Source: Rhodamnia argentea (taxonomy: Eukaryota; Streptophyta; Magnoliopsida; Myrtales; Myrtaceae). Taken from it: a stretch of DNA of 64,000 nucleotides. Each line of letters starts with the position of its first letter. The first letter of the stretch is position 1. The position numbers were made by a program, and so were the translations under genes. This document shows positions 1-12,600 of the stretch, piece by piece. Below the pieces are notes generated by a model. The model did no database searches. It was given only the letters and a program-made list of their open reading frames with translations, and had not been told where the DNA came from. The stretch covers positions 5,934,001 to 5,998,000 of the forward strand of contig NC_063158.1 of NCBI RefSeq assembly GCF_020921035.1, in the 5' to 3' direction.

Positions 1-154
1 TCTGATAAGTAGATCCTACATAAATAGAAAAAACAAAAAAAAGGAAATTTAATAAATATGGGGATCGCCAATTTAAATTGCAATTTGAAAGATATAGAAC
101 AATTTTATCTTTTTGGTGGAAATTTAGTGAAATTAGCGCCACAAAAAAAAATTA

Positions 155-540
155 TAAATATATTATAACCATGTCAATTTAGTCTTCTTTTTTAACAAAT
201 TAAGTCTTAAATTCGTTGCATTTGTGCTAATTCGGTCCATTCGATCAATTTTGGTTGGAAAACTTTCACGTCGACGTCGGTCATCCTACACGGTGCGGTT
301 GGCGCTTATATGGACAACGATCGACTAGAGAAAAGGAAAAGTAAAAAAAAAAAGAAAGAGAAAGAAAAGAAAAGCAAATTCAAAAAAATATTAAATATTG
401 TCTACGTCACCGCCGGTGGCGCCACGTACGTCAACGATTTTAGCCAAAATTGGTTTGATAAATTGAGTTGGCACAAATACAAAAGGTTTCGAATTCAATT
501 GGTAAAAAAAAATGTTTATGACTGAGTAGTCGTAAGTTTA
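155..540. repeat. MULE-like non-autonomous TIR element (copy A)
   Basis: Two arms of about 110 bases face each other as imperfect inverted repeats, about 172-285 and 412-530. Each carries the phrases 'caatt(t/g)agt', 'tttgtgc(t/c)aa' and 'ggtccattcgatcaatttt' or their complements. Related arms occur at 33207-33850 and 60830-61250, so this is a dispersed family. The purine-rich centre creates a lysine-rich open frame (310-525) that I do not believe is a gene. The exact ends and a target-site duplication were not resolved. The MULE assignment rests on copy B. Confidence 0.55.
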
Positions 541-1933
541 ATTTTTTTATATATAATTATCTCCTTATTTCTCGGTTTGGGTTGGCAGCAAGTTTATTAC
601 TTAACCCTCGACGGTTTCTCTTGCCATTTGCTAATCGGGTTTAAAATTGTGGAAATTAGAAATATCAAAATAGGAATAACAATATTTTTTTCTTGGTCTT
701 TTTCTTTGAAACCCATTTTAACCCACATTTTAAGTTTAAAATGACCACTTTTTTTTTTCATAATATATGAGCAAATGTATAAATTTGTGACCCATTTTGA
801 TAGTCCTGATCACAACTTTGGAGAAGCATGTATTCAAGCTAAGGATTAATTTTTTTAACATAAAAAATTTATTGATTTGCGTTGGCAAACTGTATATCAT
901 TCACTAAAGAATGTTCCGTAAAATAACAAATTTAGCTTGTGCATTGTTGCTTGTTGAATGAGTACATTACCCGACCCCAAAAATATTGAGTGGGGAGGAC
1001 ATTACCGATGGTACGTCTGAATTTAGATTCTCATCTATAAAGTAATAAAAATTTCTAGAGACTGGAAGTTAAATTGAATAATTGAGTCCATGAGTTTTGA
1101 CTAACGAACTAAATTCTAGACCACTGATCAACTACCATGGTGGTAAGTAAGTTAAATAGGTTAGATGCATAATACAAAGTCGGTAAATCTAAGCAGAGTG
1201 TAAACAATTAACTAGAGCATACAACTCCATGCATTTTAAGCTACATGGTAAAAAGACAATGAATGTGGATCGAGTCAAACCACTTATTAACACTGTAATA
1301 AGGTACTTGCGAGTAATTCGAACTTGCTAGAGTATTTCTTTTTTTTCTGCTGATTTCAAGCCAAGCTCGATCTATTTAAATATCTCGTGAAGTCATGCTA
1401 GAGTTCATTAATAACCAGTTCGATAGGCTCGCAAACATGAAAGGAATTTTCTTTCTATATTCTTAAAACAAATACAAAGATCCGTAAAATTACATAATGT
1501 GCCTTATATATATAATGTGTATCGTATATAAATACTCTAAGAGAAAATATTCGAGTTTATTAAGCATGAATTAGAGCTTCGAATTCAAGCTTGATTAAAT
1601 GGAATTGGATTAGGAAATTTGAATCTTTACTTAAGCTCGACTGAATTCCAAACACTGAAAATGCATCGGTTCGAGCCAGCTCGAGTACAAACCGTCTTTA
1701 GATCCAAGCCCAAAAAAGGGCTCGACCCGAACCGACCCGACCCGAAATGAGCCCATCCAATCTGTGCCGGATCTTCTGGTTCTCTCAGCGCTGACTGACC
1801 GGCGAGAGTGCCGCCATATCTGTCCCCAAGTTTCAAACTTTCGAGCTTCGATCGGAGATTCAGAAGCTCAAGAGCGCCCCCAGAAGCCTCTCCAATCTAG
1901 TCCCTCTTTACCCAAGCCAATTTCTTCCATCCC
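541..1933. other. AT-rich intergenic stretch, upstream of the first gene
   Basis: No coding exon, RNA gene or recognisable element is seen. The last 250 bases become GC-richer and pyrimidine-rich, as expected for the promoter and 5' leader of the gene starting at 1934. A TATA-like run lies near 1503-1531, rather far upstream. Confidence 0.5.
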
Positions 1934-3581
1934 ATGGCGATGAACAGCGTTCAAACCCTGGGAGCTCCCGCGTCCACTGAAATCCCCGAAGATGCCGAAA
2001 TAGGGAACGCATCGGAGGAGGAAATCGAGAGACTGGAGTCGGATGTGTCGCAGATGGCCGAGAAGATCCTCCGTTACCGCACGAATCTCCCCGATCAGCT
2101 CAAGCAGGCCCTCGATTTGCTAAAATCCGCCGAGAGATTCGACGTCACCAGCTCCCGACCCGGAACTTCGGGGGATTCTGACCAAGGTATGTATGCGCGT
2201 TTCCATTCTGGATGTCCGTCTTTTCTCAGGACGCCATGTGACTTTGATTGGGGTTGAGCTGAGAAGGCTACGATTGTGCAGTCCCAAAGCAATGCATAAG
2301 AAGCAGAAGATCTCATGCGGTGGGGGAAACTTCGATTTTGCTTTTTTCCATCCGTGGGTGTTTGAACTTAGCGTCTCAAATGCACGCTATTCTCAGTGCC
2401 CGTGAAAACTCTTCTGCTGTGCTTTTTCTTTCCCCTGTACCGCTTGATTATATCGTATTAAAACTTGAAAAATGCTGTTTAAACAAAGATGCTTCTAGTT
2501 TATGTGATGCTGGGCAAGGTTTCTTTGTGGAGTTTGAGTAGGCTTGCTGATTGTTGTTGTTGTTAAGTTTTTGCTCATTGTTATGTTGTTAATTCACTGT
2601 GTCTGAAGCATATAGAGGAGACCAAACGGTCACATGCAATGCGGAATGTCTTATGTCGTATGCTATTAGTATCTGTAGAATATGTATGAGGAAGATGATC
2701 TTCTGGTGTCAAACATTTGGATGTGTAGGGTTATTTATGGTTTTGGAGGGGCATGGAAAACCTTTTTCTCACGCCTGTCATGATGCTGAAGCCTTGGGTG
2801 AGATGCGATTCCTTGTCAGTAGAATCATGGCCGAGCCCTAGCGTTTGTTTATCTTCCTCATTTAGTCGACTTTGCTTGGCGTAGCAACGGCAGCAATCGA
2901 GTGTAGTAAGAGCTATTTGGTGGTATGAAGGGAAAAACGGTGACCTGAATGTTCTTCGTTGGTCAGCCGGCTCAGTTTGTTTTCTAGAGAATTGTGCATG
3001 TGATGGAGTGAGTCGCAAAAGAGAACCTGCAAGCATGTTCAAAAAATCGAATTACTTGCTGTTGGGCGGAAGTTATCCACGGAGACATTAGGTTTTGGAG
3101 TAATACTTCTTAACTTGTTCATAACAGGGAATTTACCATGAACTGACTAGAATTCTACTCCTGACTTGGTGCTTTTCTCACAAACTAACAATATATTAAT
3201 GGAGCAAACTGTTCACAATTTTGTTATATTCAGAGCAAAGCTTGAGCATGCTCAATGAGCAAACTGTTTTTAAATGTTCCGTTATGCTGCATCAACCTCG
3301 TGTTGTATCAGTGTCTTCTCTGCATTACTTCAACTGGAGTCAGCATTGATTCCGAGAATTTTATAGGTGCAGGAGAAATGTCAGCAGCGGTTGCAAGAGA
3401 TGCAGAGATGTCGAAGAAGGTCCAGTTGCTTAGAGAGAAAACAGCAGCGAATGCCTCCATGGCGCCCATTCTCTTGAAGAGAATGAAAGACTGCGTTTCG
3501 TTGATCGACAATCTGAGCACGCAGGAGGACAGCACCATTCGCATTCACTCCACATTTAACAGAAAGGGATCGATCAGCTGA
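1934..3581 (+). CDS. Conserved-looking small coiled-coil protein, function unknown (2 exons)
   Basis: Exons are 1934-2186 and 3367-3581 (or 3373-3581), giving about 154-156 residues. The start has good context (cccATGGCG). Exon 1 encodes an acidic N-terminus and an amphipathic helix (EEEIERLESDVSQMAEKIL) followed by LRYRTNLPDQLK. Exon 2 encodes a second helical stretch (KKVQLLREKTAANAS, LLKRMKDCVSLIDNL) and a basic tail. Exon 1 leaves one base, which both possible acceptors complete in frame. The two-helix pattern resembles a small plant-specific family that I cannot name, so no function is offered. The 1.2-kb intron holds only shadow frames. There is no signal peptide or membrane segment. 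Confidence 0.72.
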
Positions 3582-4679
3582 TGTAGTAGTAGCTAGCTAA
3601 TTGATTTCGCGGTGGCGCTGCTTTACACAGCTAGCGTCAATGTGTCGATTCCTCTTTGGGTTGTGTGACCATAGCTTAATGGATTGCTTTTCTACAAACC
3701 GTTACCGGTGAGTAGAAGTTTTCCTTTTCTGTTTTCACAATTTTTCGACTTGTCGCCCTTTGCTGCATCCAAGTAGAGGTTAACTTGTAGCAGAAATGGA
3801 TTTTGACTTGTCGAGTGGTTTAAAGTGGAAGATATTGTGCAGGCAAGCGCCATTACATGTTTCCTCTCCCTGTGCAGTTCTTCAGACCTCATAACATCTC
3901 TCGGTCGGACTCTTGTCAGCTCCTCTCTTTACTGGTAACACTTCATCTTTTGACCCGACAAGAACTGTCCTCATCTGACCTGACTTACACCATGAATGTT
4001 CAGCGTGAAGCGCTCACGCCAAGGATGACCAAAACATGTCGGAATTCATCTGATTCAATCGCGGGATGGTGCACGACACCGAAGGAGATGGAGAATCGTC
4101 TTTCTGGGTCGGGTCGGACGTTTATTTAGTTTGCTGGGCCTTTGGTGGGATCTTCTGGGCCAAATTCAGTTCGACACGCATGAGCAAAGTTGGGCCTTAA
4201 TCGGAGCCCCATCCGGAACTTGTAGATCCGAACGTGCTCATCTGGCGATCTCCAGACCCACATGTCTGACAACATTTTGTCGTATTCTTCGTAAAGTAAT
4301 TTCGTTTTGTTGTCCTAATTGAACGTGCTACGCAGACTGAACAACCGCACACGCCAACTCCTCCTGCGTTCAATGCTGACGTCCCATGTGACACGAACGT
4401 AACTATTCTTACGGACAACCTGAGTACATAAATGCACAATTTTGTAGAGCCACCTTCAGAGATGTATTATGGGTTCACTAATTACGCTTATCGATCGTTA
4501 ATTCTTTTGTTCGATATAGATGATTTTGGTCGGTCGTATTCTTCGTCGACTTTTGATTAAATGTCTCCGAAATATGTTTTCATTATTTCTTTTATGTGAG
4601 AATCACATGTCATACCGATACCATACATATGTACTTTAAATAAAAGAACTTAATTAAGACTAATGCAAAACAGGTTTAT

Positions 4680-5680
4680 GGTTCCGAGTCAAGCTCGATA
4701 GAGGTGAGTGCGGGTTCCATTTAGAATTTGAAATCTATCCATAAGAATAAGTTTATTGTTTTTTGGAATCTGGAATCTATCATGCATATCTTGGATTACG
4801 TAACATATTCCGTTACAAGTTTTAGGTCTTCCTAGGTTCTACATGTATTTGAAAAATAATAATTGGACAAACATTCATCTTTTCTCCGAGATTATTCCTT
4901 GTCAACAAGAGATCGGGTTCAAAACTAACAGGTGGAAGCAAAGTGCTTTTCAATCGGTAGGTGCACTTTGACTTTGATTTTTGTATCTATTTTCAACCAT
5001 TCTGATTAGAACTCCATAATAAAGTCCAACCGTAACGACCGAATTTATTATCTTCGTGCATAAAGATACTCGATTACCTAATAAAAAAGATTTCAAAATC
5101 ATCACAAATATCTTTTTTTCTTTTCTATTTCGATTTCTTTTCTGAATTATGATATGATGATTTTTTTAACTTTTCATACATAGAAATAGAAAGATATAGA
5201 CTAGAAACGATATCTCTTACGTCCATGACACCACTCATCTCCGGGACGAATAGGAATTTAACTATTGCAATGAATTGCCGCATTTAATGACAACCACTTA
5301 TCGCTATAATCCACTGGTCACAACTTATATTCAAACGCACAAATAAATATGAGACATTAAAAAATAATAAAAATCTCAGTTATAAATATTGCCGAAAAAT
5401 GGAAGCTCATGCTAGTGGTTTCATCTTTACACACTCATTATCGGATATCGTGAAGTACAAGGGGATCACATGAAAACATATACTAAGAGAAACACAAAAA
5501 ATTGTTACGGGTTTCGGGTTTCACCTACCTGGAGCTTGGAACTCACCCGTTGGAATAAGTTCTCCAATTTTGAAATCCGAAACCTACCCCGCGTAATTTG
5601 AAATCTGGAACCGGACGGGTTCCCCAACGATTTTAGGTTCGGGTTCTACCCCGAAATCATGTTCATCCGTGGGGCTCGAG
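4680..5680. repeat. Decayed dispersed repeat remnant
   Basis: Segments near 4680-4840 and 5505-5665 share phrases built on 'gggttc', 'tttgaaatct' and 'ggaacc', a pattern common in decayed plant transposon ends. No open frame, TIR or target duplication could be defined, so class and limits are uncertain. Confidence 0.3.
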
Positions 5681-6149
5681 CATCTGACCAACGCACGTGC
5701 GTGCCAAGGTCAGTGAAGGAGGATTCCGACTGAAAACGATGTCGTATTGATGCCCCGGCTGCGCGAATGAACCCTCACGCTAATCAATTAATTATTTTAA
5801 AGCACGGGGTTTGTCCTCATCCCCATAAATAACACTTATGACAGCCCCCCCCACGCACAATTAATATAGGATTTCGTCTGCGTGCCTGCAGAGAACAACG
5901 ATGAGAGTCGGTGTGTTTGGGTTGGTGGTATCCGTACTCGAATGCCTCGGAGAAGATGTATGGCGTTTTTTATAACGTTCACGTTGTTTTCATGATCATT
6001 CCCAGCAGCTTCCTTGGTAGTGACAAAATCAAATATTTTCTTTTTACATCTCCTTGGTTAAAGAAATCGTGTAAATAACTGTGGAGTGGACCTACCAAAA
6101 GTGCGGCATCTTACGGAAGTGGAATTTTCATTTTCATTTTCTTTTTCTT

Positions 6150-6430
6150 TTTTATCGTAAGAAAAATTTGAGTGTTATGACTTTTCTTTCCGACCATTTT
6201 GAATGTCATGAAAATTTTTAACCGATCATTTGAATGTTATAACTTGTAAAAATAAGTGACATGTTATGTCGGATTTTCGACACTTAAATGAATTTTTTTT
6301 TTAAGTCACGACACTTAAATAATCGATCCAAGGTTATAGCATCAAAGCGCACGTTTTTCAAAAATTATGGTAGCCAAGTGATCGACAAAAAAAAAATTAT
6401 GATATTATAAAAGTTATAACACTTGTGATG
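6150..6430. repeat. Decayed inverted-repeat (MITE-like) segment
   Basis: 'gatcatttgaatgttataac' near 6224 and the complement of 'cgacacttaaataatcgatc' near 6308 are similar. This gives a loose inverted repeat around an AT-rich core, as in old MITEs. Ends and family are unresolved. Confidence 0.3.
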
Positions 6431-8840
6431 TCCTTAATCGAGGATTATCTATCTAAATACTCGTTAAGCACATTACTAATTCAATCTTCAAAATTATTGC
6501 TTATACGAGTATCACAACAGAAAGCCGGTATGTGGGAATTACACTAGCTTTCTTCCCCGACCGCTTAATAAGTATCTCCAAGATGCTAGCTCATTGCGAG
6601 GTATGGTTTCGTTTCGGTTCGTCCGACCCGGTAAACCGGCGGAACATGTTAATCGTAGTTGCGCGCTCTCGATAAAACCCTAGATTTCCGTGACTTGCTT
6701 GCCTTGTAAATCTCTCCGACCTCATGCAATGCCTCAACGAGGGAGGGGACTGACATCCAAAGATATATTTAGCAAGCCCGTAGCAACCCGACGGCACATG
6801 ATCCAAACTTCTTCGTATAACTCGGTGTTGTTTCCTCGTTATTCAAGAGGAGAAAAATGCGGGGACGGCAACCAATCAATTCTCGACCTGGCGCAGTAGT
6901 CACGGGGCTCCCATTGGGAATGAGAACGTGTGTTCTTGGCGAGACAAGCGCATGGATTCCAAATCGGCCAATCGCTTCTCGATCACGCCATGTGATGTTG
7001 TTGGGGGTGGTCGATCTCCTGTTTGGCCCTCTGTAGTTTTTTCCGTCGTCTGATTCTGTCCGCCCGAGAGGGAAGCTACAACGAGCAAAACAGCCTCCGT
7101 GGACTACCCAACAAAAGCTTCGCGAGTGCGCAAATATCTTATCAGCAAGAGCCTCTCCGTCCAGTCGATCAGAAATGCCGCCGAGCACAAAGAGCGTGAA
7201 CTAATTTCAATCGCGTCATGTTGGTCAAGATCACCATGATGCTTCATCATGTCGATATTTTTAATTTCCGAGAGAGCGTCGATAGTGTAAGATGGTGATG
7301 GCTCTCACCGTTTCCTTCTTGGACGGACATTGATCCGCACAGTACGCCGCGCCGTTCTTTAACGGCTTCCAAAAAAAAAAAAAAAAAGTTTGAAGTCGTG
7401 GAATGATTCACCAGGGGTTTTCATATATATTCGGAACGTCCGGGAAACACGGCATCGAGCGAGCACACACGTCGCGAGAACGACCCGATGGAGTCATGCA
7501 GCTCTCCAAACGCGAGAAATTGCTAGTAAAAATAAGGAAAACTACAACATACGATATGATTATTCTCCACCACACTAATTCATACCTTTATTAGCAAGAC
7601 TTTTCTTTAACCTTGATCCCCCATCGATGTCGGTAGATAGATCCGATTCAACCGGTAGGAATTGTCGTAATACTAAGCTTTACGCAATCGAATTCATTAA
7701 TCGGAATGAATACACCTGTTTTGATACAATACACATGAAATACTAAAGTAAAAACATGTAGATGAAATTCGAGTTCATGCGATCAGTTTTCCAAGCGTGA
7801 TATGCTATGATCACCGTCAAATGCCGGATTTGAGGCCTTTGTTTAATTCTTAGTATTGCACGCGAAACGAGACGAGACCACTCGTGACTTCTTCATACGG
7901 TTCTCCACGACGAACATAATTGATGTGGTTGTGCTAGGGACCGCTAATAATTGGAGCGATCGCATCGAGAGTTCGACCAAAGCACTATTGATTATGTGCG
8001 CAAACTTTCGGTCACGTGACATGTGACTGAATTGATGGAGGAGGGGACAATTTAGCAGCAGGCTGAAAACCAGTGTCAATGATGCATCGGACAGATGAAA
8101 ATCGCCCGCGTCCAAACAAGGTGAAGACAAGACAAAGCCCCAAGTTTTGTGCTGACACAAAAGCTGGGTGTACCATGAACAACTCATCACGTTCGCGTTC
8201 GCGTTCGTGTCGTCTAGCCTCCAGCTCGAAGCATGGATGGAGGAGAGAGAACCCCAGAAGGAGAGGGAAGACTCAAGAACTTGATAAAACCTAATCCAAG
8301 ATGCGAGGTTGCAAGATTTCTGCGTGAAATCTCATATTCTAAGAATGTTTATTCGGTGAAAAAGATCACGTCAGACAACGGGTAGGTTCTTGTTCGGTCC
8401 GTGGTCGTCCCCGTCGCCCGCTTCTTTATGCTAGGAAATGGGTTCTTCGAGGATTTCTAAGCACCCGACACCTTTTGCACGCCGGATGATAATCCCCCGT
8501 TAGTTCGGTGATTATCGAACGCCCAAAACATTAACCTTTGAACTCAGATTGGGAATGTTCAGTCCACCCGGAACAAGTTTTCAAATGGGGGACGGGAGCT
8601 TCAGCTTTTTTTCACTTCTTTAGTCCTTCTTGCCTTTAGGGTTCTGTGAATGTGACTGGGTGATGGGCGGAAGACCACATGCCTTCTGGTGTGATGGAAA
8701 AACATCAGCTTTTAAGAAGACCCAAACAAGAAAAGTTATTACAATAGTGTTTGTCAATGCTGGTAACCTTTCAAAAATGGGCCCTCCTCTTTTATTTTTC
8801 TTTTGTTCTGTTTTTTTTTTAATCCTTTTGCCATGACATA

Positions 8841-8843
<3 letters not shown>

Positions 8844-8882
<39 letters not shown>
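8844..8882. repeat. (TC)n microsatellite
   Basis: Uninterrupted TC dinucleotide run of about 39 bases, about 800 bases upstream of the bHLH start codon. Confidence 0.95.
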
Positions 8883-8884
<2 letters not shown>

Positions 8885-9510
8885 ATTCAAAACCCACCTT
8901 CTTGTCTTGGCTTCCTCCACAGGATCGACTTGCAAAGATTGGTGCTTTTACGAAGATGCACGCAGCCCAAAAAAAAAAAAAGGCATAACATACGCTACGT
9001 GTACTTGCACGTCATCTCTACGTTATATGTATGTATGCGTCGCGTAGATTTTGTCTCCTGAATTTGATTTTTTTTTTCTTTCAAATTTTTTGGTTGCCTG
9101 AAAATGTGATCCCCACCACTGAAAATGATTACCGTCTCTTTCTATGCCAACGCACGAGAATTAGGATAATGAAAAGCGGGGAGCACAAACAGTAAACTTG
9201 ACTACTGTAGAAGTTTTGTTGATCACTAGTTTGACTGTAATAACTCACTCCAGAAGAAGAAAAGAAGAGATCATCAGAGGTTAACTCTCATGAAATTATG
9301 GAAAGGAACAGCTCTGTCCTTTATATTCTTGTCAGATCCTCAGTTCAGTTGGGGTCCCTTCAGCATCCATTGTTTATAGTTTCTCTCCTTTTCTCTTGTC
9401 CATGGAATCCAATTTAATAGAGTCCAACCGAATCTTGCTCAAGAGAATTACGAGTTACAGAAAACAGTGGTTACCTTTTCCGGGTCCTGTCTGGACATCT
9501 GCTGAGCGCT

Positions 9511-9533
9511 GAGAGAGAGAGAGAGAGAGAGAG
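9511..9533. repeat. (GA)n microsatellite in the bHLH 5' region
   Basis: GA run of 23 bases, 147 bases before the bHLH start codon, probably in the core promoter or 5' leader. GA/CT tracts at transcription starts are common in plants and can bind BPC-type GAGA factors. Any role here is inference. Confidence 0.9.
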
Positions 9534-9679
9534 TTAAAAGGGCTGTAAAAGATTCAAGCTTTCTACCCAGAGAGGAGAACCCACTTCTTCTTTTTATCAC
9601 AAATGGGTTCTTAAATCTTGTGACTGTGCAATTTAATCTTTAGAGCAGAACATAAAGAGAAAAAAGAGAAGCTTTTCAA

Positions 9680-12600
9680 ATGGCTACTGGCGAGGAAGGC
9701 AATGAAGGTGTACCAGCAAACCTGAGAAAGCAGCTTGCTGTGGCTGTGAGGAGTATCCAATGGAGCTACGCAATTTTCTGGTCGCTATCTGCTACCAAAC
9801 AAGGGTATGTGATATCTTTCTCAATAGTCAATTTGTGTTGCTTACTAGATCTCCCAAGTTTTCCTCTTTCAGAGTTGCTTCTAATTTGGTGGTTCTTCTT
9901 AAAGGGAGTTAACTTTTCCTTCGATTAGGAAAATGTCCTGGTCAAAGTCAGGTTTCTTAATGCAGTTGATTCATCCATACGCAGTACGGCTCTTTAAATG
10001 TCTGGTGAATATATCTTAAGCTGCCATTTTCAGGGATGATTGATTGTTTTTCTGGTTTGATATGGCTTTTTCTGCACACTACAAAAGCAGCTTTATACTT
10101 GCTCAAGAGCTCGGTTTCTCAGTTTATTAATACTGGTTAGCATTTGGCTTTAGGGTCATTGAGTGTTAGGATTCTTGATTCTGCTTGGTTTGTTTAGTAA
10201 CGGGGAGAGTTGAATCTGGTTTGTTCATATGGAGCAGACAGCAGAGTAAACACTGAACAGTGTCTTCATTCCCCAGATGCACTTGAATTTAGCTCTCATT
10301 GAAACCAAAGTTGCCCTTCAAGAGGAATCCTTGTCTTCGAAGAAAAATAGAGCTGCAGTTGAAATTTGTGTGCACGAAAGTAATCAAAAGTAGCATTTAG
10401 AACTTAGAAAGAAAATGCCCTCTTCTTGAGTAGCTACATTTGAAAACAGTTTCCTCGAATATCTCCTTTCTGTTAATATGAGAGGAAAAAGGTTGCGTCA
10501 AATCCATGTTCTGTTTTCTCTTTCCAAATTAGAGATATGTCCTGTGGTGCACAAGAAGAAACCTACATGTATATTTTTCAAAGTTGCTGTCACAGAAAAT
10601 TTCTCATCTGGCAATAATATTTATTTTGCTTTGTCATTCTCAGATGACCCATTGCTTATCCAGGACTCCTAAGAGTTTCTTACATGTTTTGCCGCCTTCA
10701 TTACTTGTACATTACAGTAGAATTACTATTGAACTTAGGTAATAGTTCATTCCTCTCAGTTGTTTTCTTGTCTTTAATGAAGCGTACTGCGATGGGGCGA
10801 TGGCTACTACAATGGGGACATCAAGACCAGGAAGACGGTCCAAGCCGTGGAGCTTAAACCTGATAAGATCGGCTTACAGAGGAGCGAGCAATTGAGAGAT
10901 CTTTATGAGTCCCTACTTGAAGGGGAAACTGATGCACAAAACAAGAGGCCCTCCGCTGCATTATCTCCAGAGGATCTCACTGATGAAGAGTGGTATTACT
11001 TGGTCTGCATGTCCTTTGTCTTCAATCCTGGCGAAGGGTAGTTTTTCTCTTGTGTATTTTTTTTAGAGATTTTTACTCCATTGGTGCCATATTGACAATG
11101 ATAGTTTTAATGTGTCTAGTCTTCCTGGGAGAGCGCTAGCGGATGGCGAAACGATCTGGTTATGCAATGCCCAATATGCAGATAGCAAAGTGTTTTCTCG
11201 CTCATTACTTGCAAAGGTTGGGATTTAGGGGCTGAAAAGCCTTTAACTTGTTTTGCAATTGCCTTTATTTTAGCTGATGCTCTAGTTAAGTTGCACGGTT
11301 TGCCTAGCAAGAACTAATTTTGTGTTTTCTGTGTGAATTTTCTCTGGACTGGGTTCAATCAATGCATAGAGTGCATCTATTCAGGTACACCTCTCTTTCT
11401 CTCTCACGCACCATGGTGCGCCTTGCTTTCACAGGCTTGGTCGATGGTGTGTGCACCTTGTGTGCATGTGCATTGTGTGTAAAAGATTCTAGACTGTTAA
11501 ATGCTTGCACTTGAATTACTTCCATTTACTTAAACAAACTAAATAGTTCGATGTTCTTGTCGAATGCTTGCACTTCATTTTGTTCCTTTTGCCTTCGGCA
11601 ACAAAAAGAAGTGGGTCTTTTGCCGGTATGAGTAAGTTCAAAATCGCTGGGAAAAAGAGAGAGATTCACTTGGTCAAGTATTTGCCCTTGTCGTACCATT
11701 TAGCTTAGGAAACAAAACGTCAACCTCCATATCACATTTTACTATGTAACACTCTCTCATGGTTCTACGAAACAGCGAAAATTTAATTCCGCCTAGAGTT
11801 AAAGTGACACAAAAAGAAAGAAAGGTCCCCATATTTCCTTAACAAAAAATTTGTAATATGGTCAAGTGCAAGACCTCCGGCAGCAAGGACATCACAGGCT
11901 TGAATTGTCTGGTCTATCTAGTTAATTTCACAATCTCTGTAGACATTAACAGCGTAAATGATTCCATTGCTTCTGACATCATGATATAGTTCTGTTGCTC
12001 TGATTTCCAGACCGTGGTATGTTTTCCCTATCTCGGAGGCGTGATTGAGCTTGGTGTGACTGAGCTGGTAAGTTGTGCTGCTGGAGTGGATTACTTTATA
12101 TTCTAGACCTATATCTGCAGCATTGACATAAATTCTATTTTATTCTCGTTCTATGGATGTCTTGCATTTAGGTCCCGGAGGACCCCAGTCTCCTCCAACA
12201 TATCAAAGTTTCTTTACTAGATTTCTCAAAGCCAATTTGTTCTGAGAAATCTGCCTCTATACAACGCAACGGAGAAGCTGATGAAGAGCCTATGTGTGCC
12301 AAGGTCGACTGTGACATAGTGGATGAATTGGTTTTGGAGAACCTATATTCACCCGCTCAAGAAATCAAATTTGACCCGGAGAACATAAGGGAATTGCGTG
12401 AAAGTATCCCGAAAGAACTGGACATGGACTCGCTTGATGAGTGTTCGAATGGGTGTGAACACAATTACCAAACAGAAGATTCGTTTATGGTTGACGGTAT
12501 GAACGGAGGGGCATCACAAGTTCAAAGTTGGCATTTTGTTGATGATGACTTCAGTTATGGTGTTCAAGGTTCAATAAATTCCAGTGATTGTATATCCGAA

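Larger units (their letters stand above)
3582..9679. other. Long gene-free region with repeat remnants
   Basis: Six kilobases without a convincing exon. Short open frames exist on both strands but none shows a family motif, splice-site support or sustained length. The region holds decayed repeats near 4680-5680 and 6150-6430, a (TC)n tract at 8844-8882 and a (GA)n tract at 9511-9533. The last 500 bases are presumably the promoter and 5' leader of the bHLH gene. Confidence 0.55.

Noticed and set aside
310-525. Lysine-rich 71-codon open frame
   Set aside because: It lies inside the TIR element at 155-540, and its bias comes from an A/G-rich run with no family motif.
2193-3042. Several open frames on both strands
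   Set aside because: They lie in the intron of the small gene at 1934-3581, overlap each other and show no motif or conserved phrase.
6591-7188. Overlapping frames of up to 139 codons on the minus strand
   Set aside because: Composition is irregular, there is no recognisable domain or splice context, and frames overlap on both strands.
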